A DNA stretch of 44,483 bases from Bacillus sp. DNRA2 (GCF_012843265.1 NZ_JABAIT010000027.1:1-44483); one strand, 5' to 3'; positions 24,598-34,923 are shown, numbered from the stretch's first letter. Notes: generated from the sequence alone by a model not told the origin. Numbers and translations: made by a program.

Positions 24598-27500
24598 TCA
24601 TATCCTTTCCCTTAACGGAGTAACATTAATCACCATTGGTGTATTCCTTTCAAGATTACCATCTGGTCTCAGTACTGGCCCTGCAACAATGCATTGGCCT
24701 TTTGGAAGATTCGCTAATCTCTTTGCCCACTCTTTTTTCTTTTGTGTATCTGTACTAAGAAATGAAGCAATGTCATTTATCTCAGTTTCTGGAGGAGAAA
24801 AGTAAATTTTTTGGCTAGCGTTTTGTAACCTCTGAATTTCATCTTTATGAAGTTGACCTTGCATAAATTGAGTAGCAAACCAACCAGACCACCCAAATTT
24901 TCTTCCTTCTGTCAAGATTTTGGCACTTGGTGAATTTTCACTATGATCTAAATTTTGCGCCTCATCTAATATTACAGGAAAAGGTTTACTCTTATCACCA
25001 TGAGATAAGTTATAATTCCATAAATCCCACAAAATAAATTCAGTGACAATTAACTGCATTTCTCTGGTAAATCCGGATAATTGAACCACAAATACAATAC
25101 CCTTCTTTTCTCTATGTTTATCCCAGTTGTATTCTGAGGAAGAATCAAATGGATTTCGATCGATAAGGGGTTCTATTCTGGATAATACTGTTTTTGAATA
25201 GGAGGACCCATCTAGTTCTAATTCTTTCTTTAGGTATCTTAAATTCATTTGATTTCCGTACTTCTCTAATCCCTTCATTGTTGCTCTGTAAATCGAGTTT
25301 GCTTGTTGAGGCCCTGTATCATAAACAGCTGCAAACACATCCTTTATTCTTTCAGCAACATCTGTATCCTCTTCCTCTTTAAATAAATCTTCATCTATTT
25401 CTTTTTGATTTTTCTTAAATGGATTAATTGGAAATTTATTTAGTTGAATATGAAATTGTTCTACTTTCTCACCCAAATAAACCTTGAATTCAGGTTCAAG
25501 TTTTGATTTTTTAAATCCATCTGTATAATCAAAAATTATACTAGAGATATTATTTCGAGCTAATTCAAGTAGTAAACATTGCATAAAATACGTTTTACCA
25601 ACACCTGATTTACCTGAAATTAATATATGTCTGTTCTCTAATTGGGGATGACCATACTCCCAATAAATTTTTCTTTTAGTCCTATGTTCTTCGCCTAAAA
25701 GGATCCTAATGTTTTCTAAATTAGTAGTCTCCTTATTATCATTTTTTTCACTAGAGCTAGATGTGGTTTTTTCATTTTCTTCTATTGAATTAGTATTTGT
25801 TATATTATTTAACCCATCTTGATTATTAGCAACATGTTGATTTTCTAGAAACTCAATGAGGTTAATTTGATTTCGATTTCCATCGTTATTTTCTTTAGAG
25901 GCAGTTTGTTTAATAACCTGTTTATTTATTAATTCTTTTTCAGTTGCGTACCTTTCTTTTTCGAGCTCTCGATCCTTTAATTTATCAATGTTATCATTAA
26001 GTACAACATCGTTTACAAATTCATCATCCGCCACTAAAGACATCTCTAAACTTGTTGGATCCTCAAACGATACATCGTTCCTAAAGTCTGAAGGTAAAAG
26101 CTCAGTTTGTACATATAGTTGACCGAATGATAAATGTTTACAATTCACACCCGTTCCTTCTAAACAAAAACTTCTTTCCTCAATAATTTCGCCATTATAA
26201 TCAAGCCAATAGGTTATCAATACGGAATCCCAATTAATTTTAAATTTCCCTTCTAATATTTTTAATAAATGCTGATTCATATTGGAGTTCTCTTTTTCAC
26301 TTTCTGAAATATTCATTGTAGAAAAGGCTAACATTCGATATAGTTGTGAGAACCAGTATCTTCTATTATATTCTTTCGAAGAAGGGTTAAATTTATCCAT
26401 TAAATATGCAACACCATTGCTTAATTGTTGAATTCCTTTATTTATGTGTACCTCGTTATACTTTGCCATCTTACATTCCACTAATGTTGCATCAATTACT
26501 ACCATATCTTCCTGTGATTGTTTGTTAATCTCTATTTTCAAAAAGTCTGGCCGATTTGGTTCTCCATAAAACCAATGTTTGTAGCTATCTAAAGAAATAT
26601 AATTATTTATTACTTCATTTTCATTTCTAGAGTTAATTTCCATACTATTAAATGATAGTAGACTAGATAAAAAGCTGTGAATTTCATAATCATGGGGATT
26701 TAATGCCTTTAATACTTTCATTCCGTCTAGCACATGCGATTGCTCAATGCAATACTTAGCAGATTCCCTACACATTTCATTAGACCATGATGGAAAAAGG
26801 GCCTTTAATCTTCTGGTTAATTTTACCTCTAAATCAGACTTTACTTCTGGTCTAGATGAAACTGTCATATTCAATTCCCCAAATGTTCCTTCACCAGTTG
26901 AAAAACTAATAACATTTTCTTCTTTTAGAAATGCCTTATCAAGCCCAGAATCAAGTGTAACAAGCCATCTAGATTTTTTATGAATCAAATCCATTAATTC
27001 AATCATTTTTTCAGGAAGTACTAATTCCTTTTCTATTCTATAAGTATCTTTTACACTGTGTGGTCTCTCAATCCAATGAAGCAATTGTGTATGATAATAT
27101 GATGCTTGGAATTGCTTTTGGCTAATTGATATATTTTTTGTTAAATTCTTTTTTAAAACCGGGATAGGATGAAATACCATTGGAAACCTAGTCTCAGAGG
27201 GCTCTATAGATTTTTCTCCAGTTCTTTCATATACAATACCATTAGTTTTTAAAATATTTTCTAAGAATGTAATGTCACTTTCAAAAAGCTGCCCCTCGAT
27301 ATCGATCAAACTAATCTCCTGTAGATTCAAATCATTAAAATATGTTTCAATATTAACTGGATCAGACTCAGTAAAAAAGTTATCAAGCCAATAATTAACA
27401 TAGTTTCTACCTTGGTTTAATCCACTTTGGGCAAATATTTGAAGCCTTAAGTGTATCTTGTGATTAATGCCCCCTAATTTATTGACAAATCCGTGAAGAC

Positions 27501-29856
27501 CAGCAATAACTGGTTGTAAATTTGAAAAATTTAAAAATGTTATACGTATAGAATCAGTATGAGCAGGATAAGTTCTTACATACTCATTTATTTGTTCTGT
27601 TATTAAGCGAGACAAAGCTGTATCAGATATCATCTCTTTAGTATCAAAATCTTCATCAAAAACCAAATCAGCATCCAACATTGAATTTATATCTAGCGCA
27701 ATATCAGATGTTATTTCTCCATGTAGGGCATAATAACCAAATACTTTTTTAGGAATCCTAGATTCTTCCATTTCTGATATTATTGTGTCTACAGATGAAA
27801 TAATAGTTGATTGTTTTTCAGCTGCTACTATTTTATTCTCTATTATTGTATTTGACATCTTTTCATTTTCTAATATTTCTTTTATGACCAACCCTATACC
27901 ACGCCTTTGGAAAGATTGCTGTTCTATTAATTTTTCTAGCATTGCAGGGTGATAAGGTGGTATTATAGCTCCTTCTAATTTTAAATTAGCTTCAGCAACA
28001 TCCTTATTTGCAACTATGTAAAATAGGTTTGCAATTAAATTTAAGTGTTCTTTCTCAACCGCATTTAGATCATTAATTGATTCTGAAATTTCATTTACTA
28101 CCTTAATATAGGTATTAATAAATTTAAAGGCACTGTCACTTTTTGCAGGATTAATGGAATTATATAGCCCATTTTCAAATAATGAACTCACAAAATTCTC
28201 ATAAGGTTTAACTAAATGTATCATTTTTGAAAATAATAACCCATTCCTTACTTCATCTGGTAAGGTTGTTAAAGTATTAATAATCCCAATTTTTTTACCA
28301 ATTAGTTGAAAATGAAATGATTCTTTATCATTACATTCAAGCAAGCTCCCTAATCCTTTAGCATAAAATATAGGAAGCAATAAAGATTCTTCTTCAAGCT
28401 TTTTATTTATTTCATCTAAATGTATAAAAGTCCTATACCAAAAGTCATTTGTATTAAAAACCCATTTGAAATTATGTTTCTTTTCTTCGTTTATTTTAAT
28501 TTCAAATAAAATATTAGATAATTTAATATTAGATGAAGCAGCATTTATATTTACATTTGCAAATCTTTTTAAATTAAAGAATTCAGCATTATCTTCGTAT
28601 TTTAGAGGTACTTTATCTTCTATTTCTTCATTTAGATATTCTAGAAGACCATTAGTAAATAAGCAGAGCTTTGACCACTTATCATACTTATCTTCATCAT
28701 TGCTTAATGTATCAGCAAAAGTAACGCTTTTAACTATGAATTCTAGACAAAACCCATCATCATTTGAAATATTTCCAATAATATTACGATTATCCATTAA
28801 TGTATTAATGACCATTTTTGAAAAAGCTTGTAACGGTGTACCGTATATTGTCTTAACTTTGTCTTTTTTCCCAACTGTACCACTAATTTTTATATCTAAA
28901 ATTGCATTTATAAAGTTAAAATCCATCCGAGAAAGCTTAGGTCTTAATATATCAACATCTTTCCCCTGAAAATAATTAATAATTCCCACTTTAAATTCAT
29001 TAAACGAAGAAAATTCTTCTTTTATTTGAAGCTCATTCTCTTTAATCAGTTCAGGGTGATTTAAAGCAAATTCATCAAATTTTTTCTCAAGTTTTACAAA
29101 TTTACTTTTACTTAAACTATCTTTATACTCAGATCTATTAATAAACTTTGTTGCTTTAGATAATAATTCAAATTTCCTTCCTTTTTTTAATTTTGTAATT
29201 TCCTTATCTTCAATAGAGTAAATAGATGGTAATCCCCAATCAATCCATAACCTTTTAGCTAATAACTCGACAATTTCTTTTGCATTGTAAATCGACTCTT
29301 TTTTAATTTCATCAATAATTTGACTTAGTTTAAAAACATCCTTGGGGACAATTTTTAATAAAGAAGATAAAAAATGATTTATGATATTAACTTCATCTTT
29401 ATCATCTAAATCTATTAATTCTGAAAACCATTTTGAATAATTTTCACCTAAGCTATTTTCAACTGATTTAGGTGAAATTGTAAAAAAATCATTTAACCCA
29501 CCTTTATCCTCTACATTTTCAGTACCCATTAAAAAAACTATACCGGATAGCCCTTGTGTCCATTCATTTCTCCATTTTGTCATGGAATTGTCTTTATCAA
29601 TGTAATCATTTGAATAGAATTCAGAAATATATTTTACATATAACGGGTTATGCTCGTATTCCTTAAACTGTTCCGAAGCGATCTTAGCAGTAAACTTAAT
29701 TCCCTTTTTCTCAGCTTTTCTTTTAAAATTAGAGCAAATGCTTAAATATATATATGGATGGACAAAGTATTCTAATCTAAAGAGATGTCTGTTTGATTGA
29801 TTATTAATAATTTTAGATTCGAGTAATTGGTTTATTTCTTTAATATAATCTTCCAT
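24598..29856 (-). CDS. dptH: DptH, HerA/FtsK-like helicase of the phosphorothioation-dependent restriction complex
   Basis: The protein has 1752 residues, a usual size for DptH (DndH). The first ~1300 residues are a large helical region without a catalytic motif I recognise. An Asn/Glu/Ser-rich linker (~1330-1395) leads to a C-terminal HerA/FtsK-like ATPase: ILISGKSGVGKT with Walker A near 1414-1421, IIFDYTDGF, Walker B FPVILDEAQNL near 1630, and WFATQFMQGQL. DptH works with DptF and DptG to damage DNA lacking phosphorothioate marks. Gaps of only 4 nt to dptG and to the DUF4007-like gene show one operon. A missing partner set (DndBCDE) is the oddity. Confidence 0.85.
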   Translation of the reverse strand: MEDYIKEINQLLESKIINNQSNRHLFRLEYFVHPYIYLSICSNFKRKAEKKGIKFTAKIASEQFKEYEHNPLYVKYISEFYSNDYIDKDNSMTKWRNEWTQGLSGIVFLMGTENVEDKGGLNDFFTISPKSVENSLGENYSKWFSELIDLDDKDEVNIINHFLSSLLKIVPKDVFKLSQIIDEIKKESIYNAKEIVELLAKRLWIDWGLPSIYSIEDKEITKLKKGRKFELLSKATKFINRSEYKDSLSKSKFVKLEKKFDEFALNHPELIKENELQIKEEFSSFNEFKVGIINYFQGKDVDILRPKLSRMDFNFINAILDIKISGTVGKKDKVKTIYGTPLQAFSKMVINTLMDNRNIIGNISNDDGFCLEFIVKSVTFADTLSNDEDKYDKWSKLCLFTNGLLEYLNEEIEDKVPLKYEDNAEFFNLKRFANVNINAASSNIKLSNILFEIKINEEKKHNFKWVFNTNDFWYRTFIHLDEINKKLEEESLLLPIFYAKGLGSLLECNDKESFHFQLIGKKIGIINTLTTLPDEVRNGLLFSKMIHLVKPYENFVSSLFENGLYNSINPAKSDSAFKFINTYIKVVNEISESINDLNAVEKEHLNLIANLFYIVANKDVAEANLKLEGAIIPPYHPAMLEKLIEQQSFQRRGIGLVIKEILENEKMSNTIIENKIVAAEKQSTIISSVDTIISEMEESRIPKKVFGYYALHGEITSDIALDINSMLDADLVFDEDFDTKEMISDTALSRLITEQINEYVRTYPAHTDSIRITFLNFSNLQPVIAGLHGFVNKLGGINHKIHLRLQIFAQSGLNQGRNYVNYWLDNFFTESDPVNIETYFNDLNLQEISLIDIEGQLFESDITFLENILKTNGIVYERTGEKSIEPSETRFPMVFHPIPVLKKNLTKNISISQKQFQASYYHTQLLHWIERPHSVKDTYRIEKELVLPEKMIELMDLIHKKSRWLVTLDSGLDKAFLKEENVISFSTGEGTFGELNMTVSSRPEVKSDLEVKLTRRLKALFPSWSNEMCRESAKYCIEQSHVLDGMKVLKALNPHDYEIHSFLSSLLSFNSMEINSRNENEVINNYISLDSYKHWFYGEPNRPDFLKIEINKQSQEDMVVIDATLVECKMAKYNEVHINKGIQQLSNGVAYLMDKFNPSSKEYNRRYWFSQLYRMLAFSTMNISESEKENSNMNQHLLKILEGKFKINWDSVLITYWLDYNGEIIEERSFCLEGTGVNCKHLSFGQLYVQTELLPSDFRNDVSFEDPTSLEMSLVADDEFVNDVVLNDNIDKLKDRELEKERYATEKELINKQVIKQTASKENNDGNRNQINLIEFLENQHVANNQDGLNNITNTNSIEENEKTTSSSSEKNDNKETTNLENIRILLGEEHRTKRKIYWEYGHPQLENRHILISGKSGVGKTYFMQCLLLELARNNISSIIFDYTDGFKKSKLEPEFKVYLGEKVEQFHIQLNKFPINPFKKNQKEIDEDLFKEEEDTDVAERIKDVFAAVYDTGPQQANSIYRATMKGLEKYGNQMNLRYLKKELELDGSSYSKTVLSRIEPLIDRNPFDSSSEYNWDKHREKKGIVFVVQLSGFTREMQLIVTEFILWDLWNYNLSHGDKSKPFPVILDEAQNLDHSENSPSAKILTEGRKFGWSGWFATQFMQGQLHKDEIQRLQNASQKIYFSPPETEINDIASFLSTDTQKKKEWAKRLANLPKGQCIVAGPVLRPDGNLERNTPMVINVTPLRERI

Positions 29857-29860
29857 ACAA

Positions 29861-31366
29861 TCACCCCTTAAATGGATTTTCTACAATAGATATCGCGTCA
29901 GATAGATCCCTTAAAAATCCACTGTCTTTTAACATTTCTTGAAATTTTTCTGAATTATTATCAAAAGGAGAAAAATCAAAATCTATTTTGTCTTTCCAAT
30001 GGAGCTTAGCTTCTTTTGGTCCGATAATAATTTTAAATTGTTCATAGCATTTTTCTAAGAAGGTATTCAACAACATTCTTTCACCCGGTTTTATTATTAT
30101 GATTACTAAAAGTTTAATTAAATCCTCATTTAAACTAAACCTCATATTTGCACCCTTAGGTGGAATAATAAAATCAATATCTTTACCAAGCTTTCTAATT
30201 AATCGATTGGTATCCTTTGATGCATCTTCATAAATATCAGCTTCTTCTCTTTTTGCTACTTCTTTATATGTATTTATGTCCGCAGTATGAACTGCTCTAA
30301 ATACATTCTCTTCAAACCTTTGATAAGAAGTGGTTGCTATTTTTCTTATTTGTCCATTGGGATCATTTGTTAGATCTATTACCCACTCCATATTATCTTC
30401 ATTTTCTAATTTTAGTGAAGCTTGAAGACTCATCATCCTCATTATTTGAAAAATAATTAACGTTCCTAGTAAGTCTATTTTTTCTAAGGGATCAATAAGT
30501 GAGCTTAACAAATTCCTTAATTCACTTACAGTATAAAATGAACGGAACCGATAATTTGAAGGAATCCATTCCATTGTTTTAGTAATATACTGAATCTTAT
30601 CTGGTTGATTTGGATAATGATACTCCTGCCACGCTACTTGAATAAAATTTGATAAAATGCTTAATTGTGGAACCCCTTTTATTAATTTTCTTAAAAGCTC
30701 CTCTAATTCATTTTTTAATTCATTTTGTCCAACTAGCCCTTGAAGAACATGAAGATAATAAACTTCGCCACCTCTTGCCATAAAACTTCTTTGGTTAAAT
30801 TCAAAACCAAAATCAACATCGTCATTTTCAACCTGATAATCTAAGTTCTCTCGAAACTTTTTACTACCAATTGCCTCTGGAAAAATTAACTCAGGAGTTA
30901 CTGGTAATAATGATTGCGCAAACCAAGAACGCTTTCCAATTATGGCATTAAAGCCATAAAATAAATCCTGAAGTATATCTAATACAAATTCTTTACTTAT
31001 ATTAGAATCTGAAATATTAATCTTGCTTTTTAAATAGTCCCTATGATCTTCTAATGCGTTAATATCAACATTAAACCTTTTATCGGGCTCACTTCTGCTC
31101 AAAAAAACAAATCTTTTTAATCCCATCCGTGGATATGGATAATATGCAAGTTTTTCATCTTTTAAATGAATGGGAAAAGAAAAACCATTATCTTTCGTTT
31201 TACTTGTTTCCGACCCTTTATTTGAAATGAAAATTAATAAGAATTCTAATATATACTCGTAAAAAGTTTGATCCCTATATAGTCTTTGACCATAGGTTTG
31301 AATTTGAATATTTTGCTTTTTTACATCCTTATTATTTCCTTCAGGAAAAATATTATTATGCACCAT
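29861..31366 (-). CDS. dptG: DptG, phosphorothioation-dependent restriction protein
   Basis: The 501-residue product has AAGGGGTGG 5 nt before the ATG. No catalytic motif is visible; it is mostly helical with scattered strands. Features fitting the DptG family include the N-terminal basic-aromatic stretch LKRFVFLSRSEPDKRF and the RGGEVYYLHVLQGL region in the middle. The call rests mainly on position between clear dptF and dptH genes, 11 nt and 4 nt away, and on a length within the usual range. DptG is needed for restriction together with DptF and DptH, probably as a scaffold. Confidence 0.75.
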   Translation of the reverse strand: MVHNNIFPEGNNKDVKKQNIQIQTYGQRLYRDQTFYEYILEFLLIFISNKGSETSKTKDNGFSFPIHLKDEKLAYYPYPRMGLKRFVFLSRSEPDKRFNVDINALEDHRDYLKSKINISDSNISKEFVLDILQDLFYGFNAIIGKRSWFAQSLLPVTPELIFPEAIGSKKFRENLDYQVENDDVDFGFEFNQRSFMARGGEVYYLHVLQGLVGQNELKNELEELLRKLIKGVPQLSILSNFIQVAWQEYHYPNQPDKIQYITKTMEWIPSNYRFRSFYTVSELRNLLSSLIDPLEKIDLLGTLIIFQIMRMMSLQASLKLENEDNMEWVIDLTNDPNGQIRKIATTSYQRFEENVFRAVHTADINTYKEVAKREEADIYEDASKDTNRLIRKLGKDIDFIIPPKGANMRFSLNEDLIKLLVIIIIKPGERMLLNTFLEKCYEQFKIIIGPKEAKLHWKDKIDFDFSPFDNNSEKFQEMLKDSGFLRDLSDAISIVENPFKG

Positions 31367-31377
31367 ATTTCCACCCC

Positions 31378-33135
31378 TTATCCAACAAACATTTCGTCAT
31401 CATCAACTTCTATAGATATAACCTTTGGTCCAACATTCGTATGAACTAAAACTTCTGTCGTTGCGTCTTCAAACTTATATTCTTCATAAATTTTTGATTT
31501 CATTGTATCTATACCATGGCTTAAGGCGGGATTTATTTTTGTAGATACTGCACCTTTGGAAATCCTATCTAAATAATCAAACAACATTAATGATATTGGA
31601 AATGTTTCTGTTACTTTTGAGAATTTCAATAACATATTATAACGGCTTTCTTCTTTGTCAAAATACGATTGTTTTAATTCTTGTAATACCCTAATCTCTC
31701 TTTTTTCTATTCTACCAAGGAGTAATTGTACACTTTGAAAACCACTACCAGAACGTACTAAAGGTAAATATATTACATCACTTTCCGCATATCCATTAAA
31801 TGAACCCACGAAAATAAAGTATAATGCTTTAGTAATCTTACTTCGCAATTCTCTGCTCTCACGGGCACCAATTTTATTGCTTCTGAACTTCAGAAAATCT
31901 GCAAAAACGGGAGAAAATAATTTATTGTATAAAATAAACATATTTTTTTCATCGTATTTTCCAAATAGTATTTCCATTCTTCTTAATGCCTTACGTAATT
32001 CAAAAGGCTCTTTGTCAGTAAGTAAATTCAATGAACTATATGTATAATGTCGGTTATATTTTTCCCAAATCGGTTTTGCTATTTTTCGTGCAGATTCAGT
32101 TAAAAAGGAAAAATCTTGTTTAACAAAAAAAGAGTAGTCATAGTCTAACTCTTTAGAATCTAATTTTAAATTTTGCAATTCTCTTATAGCCTTAATTTGA
32201 GTTGCATCACTATCTATATTTGTTCCTAGATATCCAAAAAATAAATTGGATGAATTGTATCTAAACATCTTTTCTATATGGTTAGATGAAAATTTTTCAC
32301 CTACTTCGTTACAAAAAATATTTCCTGTTAAAGAATATGAAAGATGCGAAAGAATTTGTCTAACAGTTAACCTTCGATCATTTTCGAACATCCATCGATA
32401 AAAGGCACTTATTACATTGTTTACATTTACTACATTACTGCTTAACGTTTTATAATTGTTATAAATTGGACAAATTTGTATATTTTCACACTCCGTACAA
32501 GGTTCCCATAAATCTTTTGAAAGTAGATTACTCAAAATTTTTGGTGCAAGTATAACATTGTCAATTCTCGCCATGTTAATTAGAAGAATTTCGTTTCCTT
32601 CAACTTCTGATTCAATTCCATTATTCTCATCCATTATTTTTAACAGACCCATTTCAACTTCATCACTGTTTTCAGTAAAAATCCTTTTAAATGAATGTAA
32701 TAAAGGTCCAGTATTAGAAACAAGGATTGCAGAATTTCCTTCTTTCTTTATTTCTAAAGACTTTTTAAGTAATTTATTTTGGTCTTCCTCAGAAAGCTCG
32801 CTCATATCTTTTACATAGAAAATAGATTTTTCTAATTCTTTCGAGTAAACTTCATCGTAAATTTTAAGATCTTCATTTGGTTTTATAAGGTTAAATTGTC
32901 TTAAAATTTGATGGACCAAACTAGTTTTTCCATCACCAGCGTGACCCGTCAATATTATTGAGACGGGTTTTTTTATTAGTTTATCAGCTAAATAAATACC
33001 CAGATTTCTTTCTACTCTAATCCTTTCATAGAATGGGTTTGTGACTTGCGCTTCAGCTAAAGCGTTTTCATTCGAACTGTTTGCATTGTTTAATGAATTT
33101 AAATAAGTAATATATGAATTACTCATTTGCTCCAC
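31378..33135 (-). CDS. dptF: DptF, P-loop NTPase of the phosphorothioation-dependent restriction complex
   Basis: The 585-residue product has GAGGTGGAG just upstream of the ATG. Walker A LTGHAGDGKTSLV (63-75; GHAGDGKT 64-71) and the cysteine cluster C213-x2-C216-x5-C222 followed by PIYNN are characteristic of DptF. The NPFYERIRVERNLG stretch before Walker A also fits. It is the promoter-proximal gene of the minus-strand island, preceded by a dyad and a direct repeat (33195-33239). In known systems DptFGH acts on DNA that lacks phosphorothioate and is harmful without the modification arm, so a working modification module is expected downstream. Confidence 0.85.
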   Translation of the reverse strand: MEQMSNSYITYLNSLNNANSSNENALAEAQVTNPFYERIRVERNLGIYLADKLIKKPVSIILTGHAGDGKTSLVHQILRQFNLIKPNEDLKIYDEVYSKELEKSIFYVKDMSELSEEDQNKLLKKSLEIKKEGNSAILVSNTGPLLHSFKRIFTENSDEVEMGLLKIMDENNGIESEVEGNEILLINMARIDNVILAPKILSNLLSKDLWEPCTECENIQICPIYNNYKTLSSNVVNVNNVISAFYRWMFENDRRLTVRQILSHLSYSLTGNIFCNEVGEKFSSNHIEKMFRYNSSNLFFGYLGTNIDSDATQIKAIRELQNLKLDSKELDYDYSFFVKQDFSFLTESARKIAKPIWEKYNRHYTYSSLNLLTDKEPFELRKALRRMEILFGKYDEKNMFILYNKLFSPVFADFLKFRSNKIGARESRELRSKITKALYFIFVGSFNGYAESDVIYLPLVRSGSGFQSVQLLLGRIEKREIRVLQELKQSYFDKEESRYNMLLKFSKVTETFPISLMLFDYLDRISKGAVSTKINPALSHGIDTMKSKIYEEYKFEDATTEVLVHTNVGPKVISIEVDDDEMFVG

Positions 33136-33929
33136 CTCAAATCATAACTAATTTTTTTTAAATTATGAATAATAATAGTCGTAATAGTTATATATTACCA
33201 TACACCAGGATATGGTTATACTATGTCATTACTATGTCAAATTTTATACAAAGATTAAAGATTAAAACCTCACAATCATTGTCATTTTTATTAAAACCAA
33301 ATAATAAGTGGATATTTCTTGCTGTTACATTGAATAAGGAGAAAACCTATCACCCGTTGGGAGTGACATGGGGGGCAAGTTCAATTGCTGACCCAGTTCC
33401 CTTAAAAATCCCTAACCATCCTCACTCATCAACATTTTGTTAAATGACCTTCGTAAAAAACCATCTACTCATTAGTTCGCGCCTTTAAACTCATTATTAT
33501 TACTACTTTGGGCATAAATTCATGATTCGTTTATACTACTGAATCTGCTGGAATAATTCCTATCTTTTTGTCTCAAACTCTATAAGACCAGTTGCTAAAA
33601 AAGGTATAGGAATAAAAGCTCATACACCCCTTTAAAAAGTGGTATAGTCTTATTTAGTCTAAAAAGAATTTGTAATTTTACTATATTGATTTATTAGAAC
33701 CTTTTCAGAAGTACTAAAATTCGCCTCGTAATTTGTCGCCTTGTTTAAATTGGTTGTGATAAATCAAATAAAACAAAGGATGATTGAAAGGCTTTCATAA
33801 GTAAATTGTAAAATTATTGATGGTTTGTCCATGCAATCAACATGTATCGAGGGTACGTGGCAAAATATGACCTGTTGGTAGTTTATTTATTATTTTTGTA
33901 ATAAACTCCTCCTGGAGACTAGCACAAAA
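33136..33929. other. Long gene-free stretch upstream of the defence operon
   Basis: Apart from the dptF control region (33195-33240) I see no ribosome binding site with a credible frame, no RNA gene and no clear mobile-element end. One short plus-strand frame (33165-33443) has no start signal or recognisable similarity. This may be the island's right border, but no direct repeat of the left border was found by eye. Confidence 0.5.
33195..33240 (-). promoter_or_regulatory. Candidate operator/promoter of the defence operon
   Basis: The 10-mer TACTATGTCA is repeated exactly at 33219-33228 and 33230-33239 (11-bp phase). A dyad TTACCATA..TATGGTTA spans 33195-33218. On the minus strand TTGACA (33240-33235) lies 14 nt before TATAAC, a short spacer. 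The site is 60-105 nt upstream of dptF, where a repressor could act. No regulator gene is present in the island. Confidence 0.4.
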
Positions 33930-33988
33930 AGAACATCCCCAAAAGAGATGCTCTAAAATACTATCAACAATAGAACAAATGTTCTATT
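33930..33988 (-). terminator. Tandem hairpins ending the acetate-transporter gene
   Basis: Nearest the gene, AATAGAAC/GTTCTATT (33969-33988) is a perfect 8-bp stem. Next, AGAACATC (33930-33937) pairs with GATGCTCT (33947-33954) and is followed on the minus strand by TTTTTGTG, a standard intrinsic terminator. Confidence 0.75.
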
Positions 33989-34015
33989 CCGCTACTATTT
34001 GAGATTTAATTGTTA

Positions 34016-34678
34016 TTACCCAACTTTAAGATGTTTTTCAGTCTTCTGTTCTTTTTCATTTGGTTTTTTAAAGATACCAAATGCCTTACCTACTGGTAAA
34101 ACAACTTGCCCAAAATGTGGATTTAAGACTGCTGCAGCGGAACCATAAAATGATAGTAAAGCAATGAGCAATTCAGAGATGGCTGCAAGCATATGAGAGA
34201 ACTCATACATAATGTCAAATGAGCTGAGGGACAATCCGATAAATAAGAAATCAATTAGTACAAAAATAAAAAACAGTACTTTATGAGTTTCCATTGCACC
34301 TACTGTCATGAATAGGCTAAAGATTAGGTAGCCGATGAATACAACACCTAGCTGTTTTGAATCAGCGTTAGCAAGGAGCTTTTCACCAAAAGCACCCATT
34401 TGAATCAACCATGTTGTTCCAACACCAAACCAAAATAATCCAAATGCTCCAAATGCTGTTGTTCCAAATACATTATTCTTTTTTGAATCTAGGAAACTTG
34501 CAATTAATTGTGCAATACCACCTAAAAAGATGGCCCATGGCAGAACTAATGCAGTACCTTCTGTCAGTCCTAATTTTTGTGAAGATGCTACGAGTGTTAC
34601 AATTGCTAAACCAAACAGCCCAAGTGCAGATGGATCAGCGGTAACGATTTTTACTGAGGTATGATGTTGATTATTCAA
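34016..34678 (-). CDS. Acetate/succinate uptake transporter family protein (SatP/YaaH, AceTr)
   Basis: The 220-residue product starts at TTG with AAGGAGG 12 nt upstream. Six hydrophobic segments span ~18-200. The signature near the first helix reads ADPSALGLFGLA (14-25), a variant of the NPAPLGLxGF motif, and AFGLFWFGVG follows in the third helix. The family carries acetate or succinate with protons. A TTGACA lies in the upstream region with TAACTT 17 nt on. It is transcribed alone and ended by the hairpins at 33930-33988. Confidence 0.8.
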   Translation of the reverse strand: MNNQHHTSVKIVTADPSALGLFGLAIVTLVASSQKLGLTEGTALVLPWAIFLGGIAQLIASFLDSKKNNVFGTTAFGAFGLFWFGVGTTWLIQMGAFGEKLLANADSKQLGVVFIGYLIFSLFMTVGAMETHKVLFFIFVLIDFLFIGLSLSSFDIMYEFSHMLAAISELLIALLSFYGSAAAVLNPHFGQVVLPVGKAFGIFKKPNEKEQKTEKHLKVG

Positions 34679-34923
34679 TGTTGTCTTGTTCCTCCTTAGT
34701 ATTATACTTTCATAAAGTTACGTAAAATCGCCCGTATTGTCAATATGATAATGGATTACGAAACCAAATCGACACAAAACGACAAAAGAGACAAAAAAAT
34801 GCTTGAACCTAATCAGAACCGGGAAACGGAAAGGTTTATTTTACCGAAATCAATCCTGATTCGAAAATAGGTTTGAAACTAGAATGTTCACGTACGAATG
34901 CCGACAAAAATCAGGTTTATGGT

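Noticed and set aside
13025-33135. Standard BREX system
   Set aside because: BrxC-like ATPases are present, but there is no PglZ, BrxL, PglX or BrxA/B, and DptFGH points to a Dnd-type restriction arm.
33165-33443. Plus-strand frame of 92 codons upstream of dptF
   Set aside because: No ribosome binding site, no recognisable domain, and it overlaps the probable operator.
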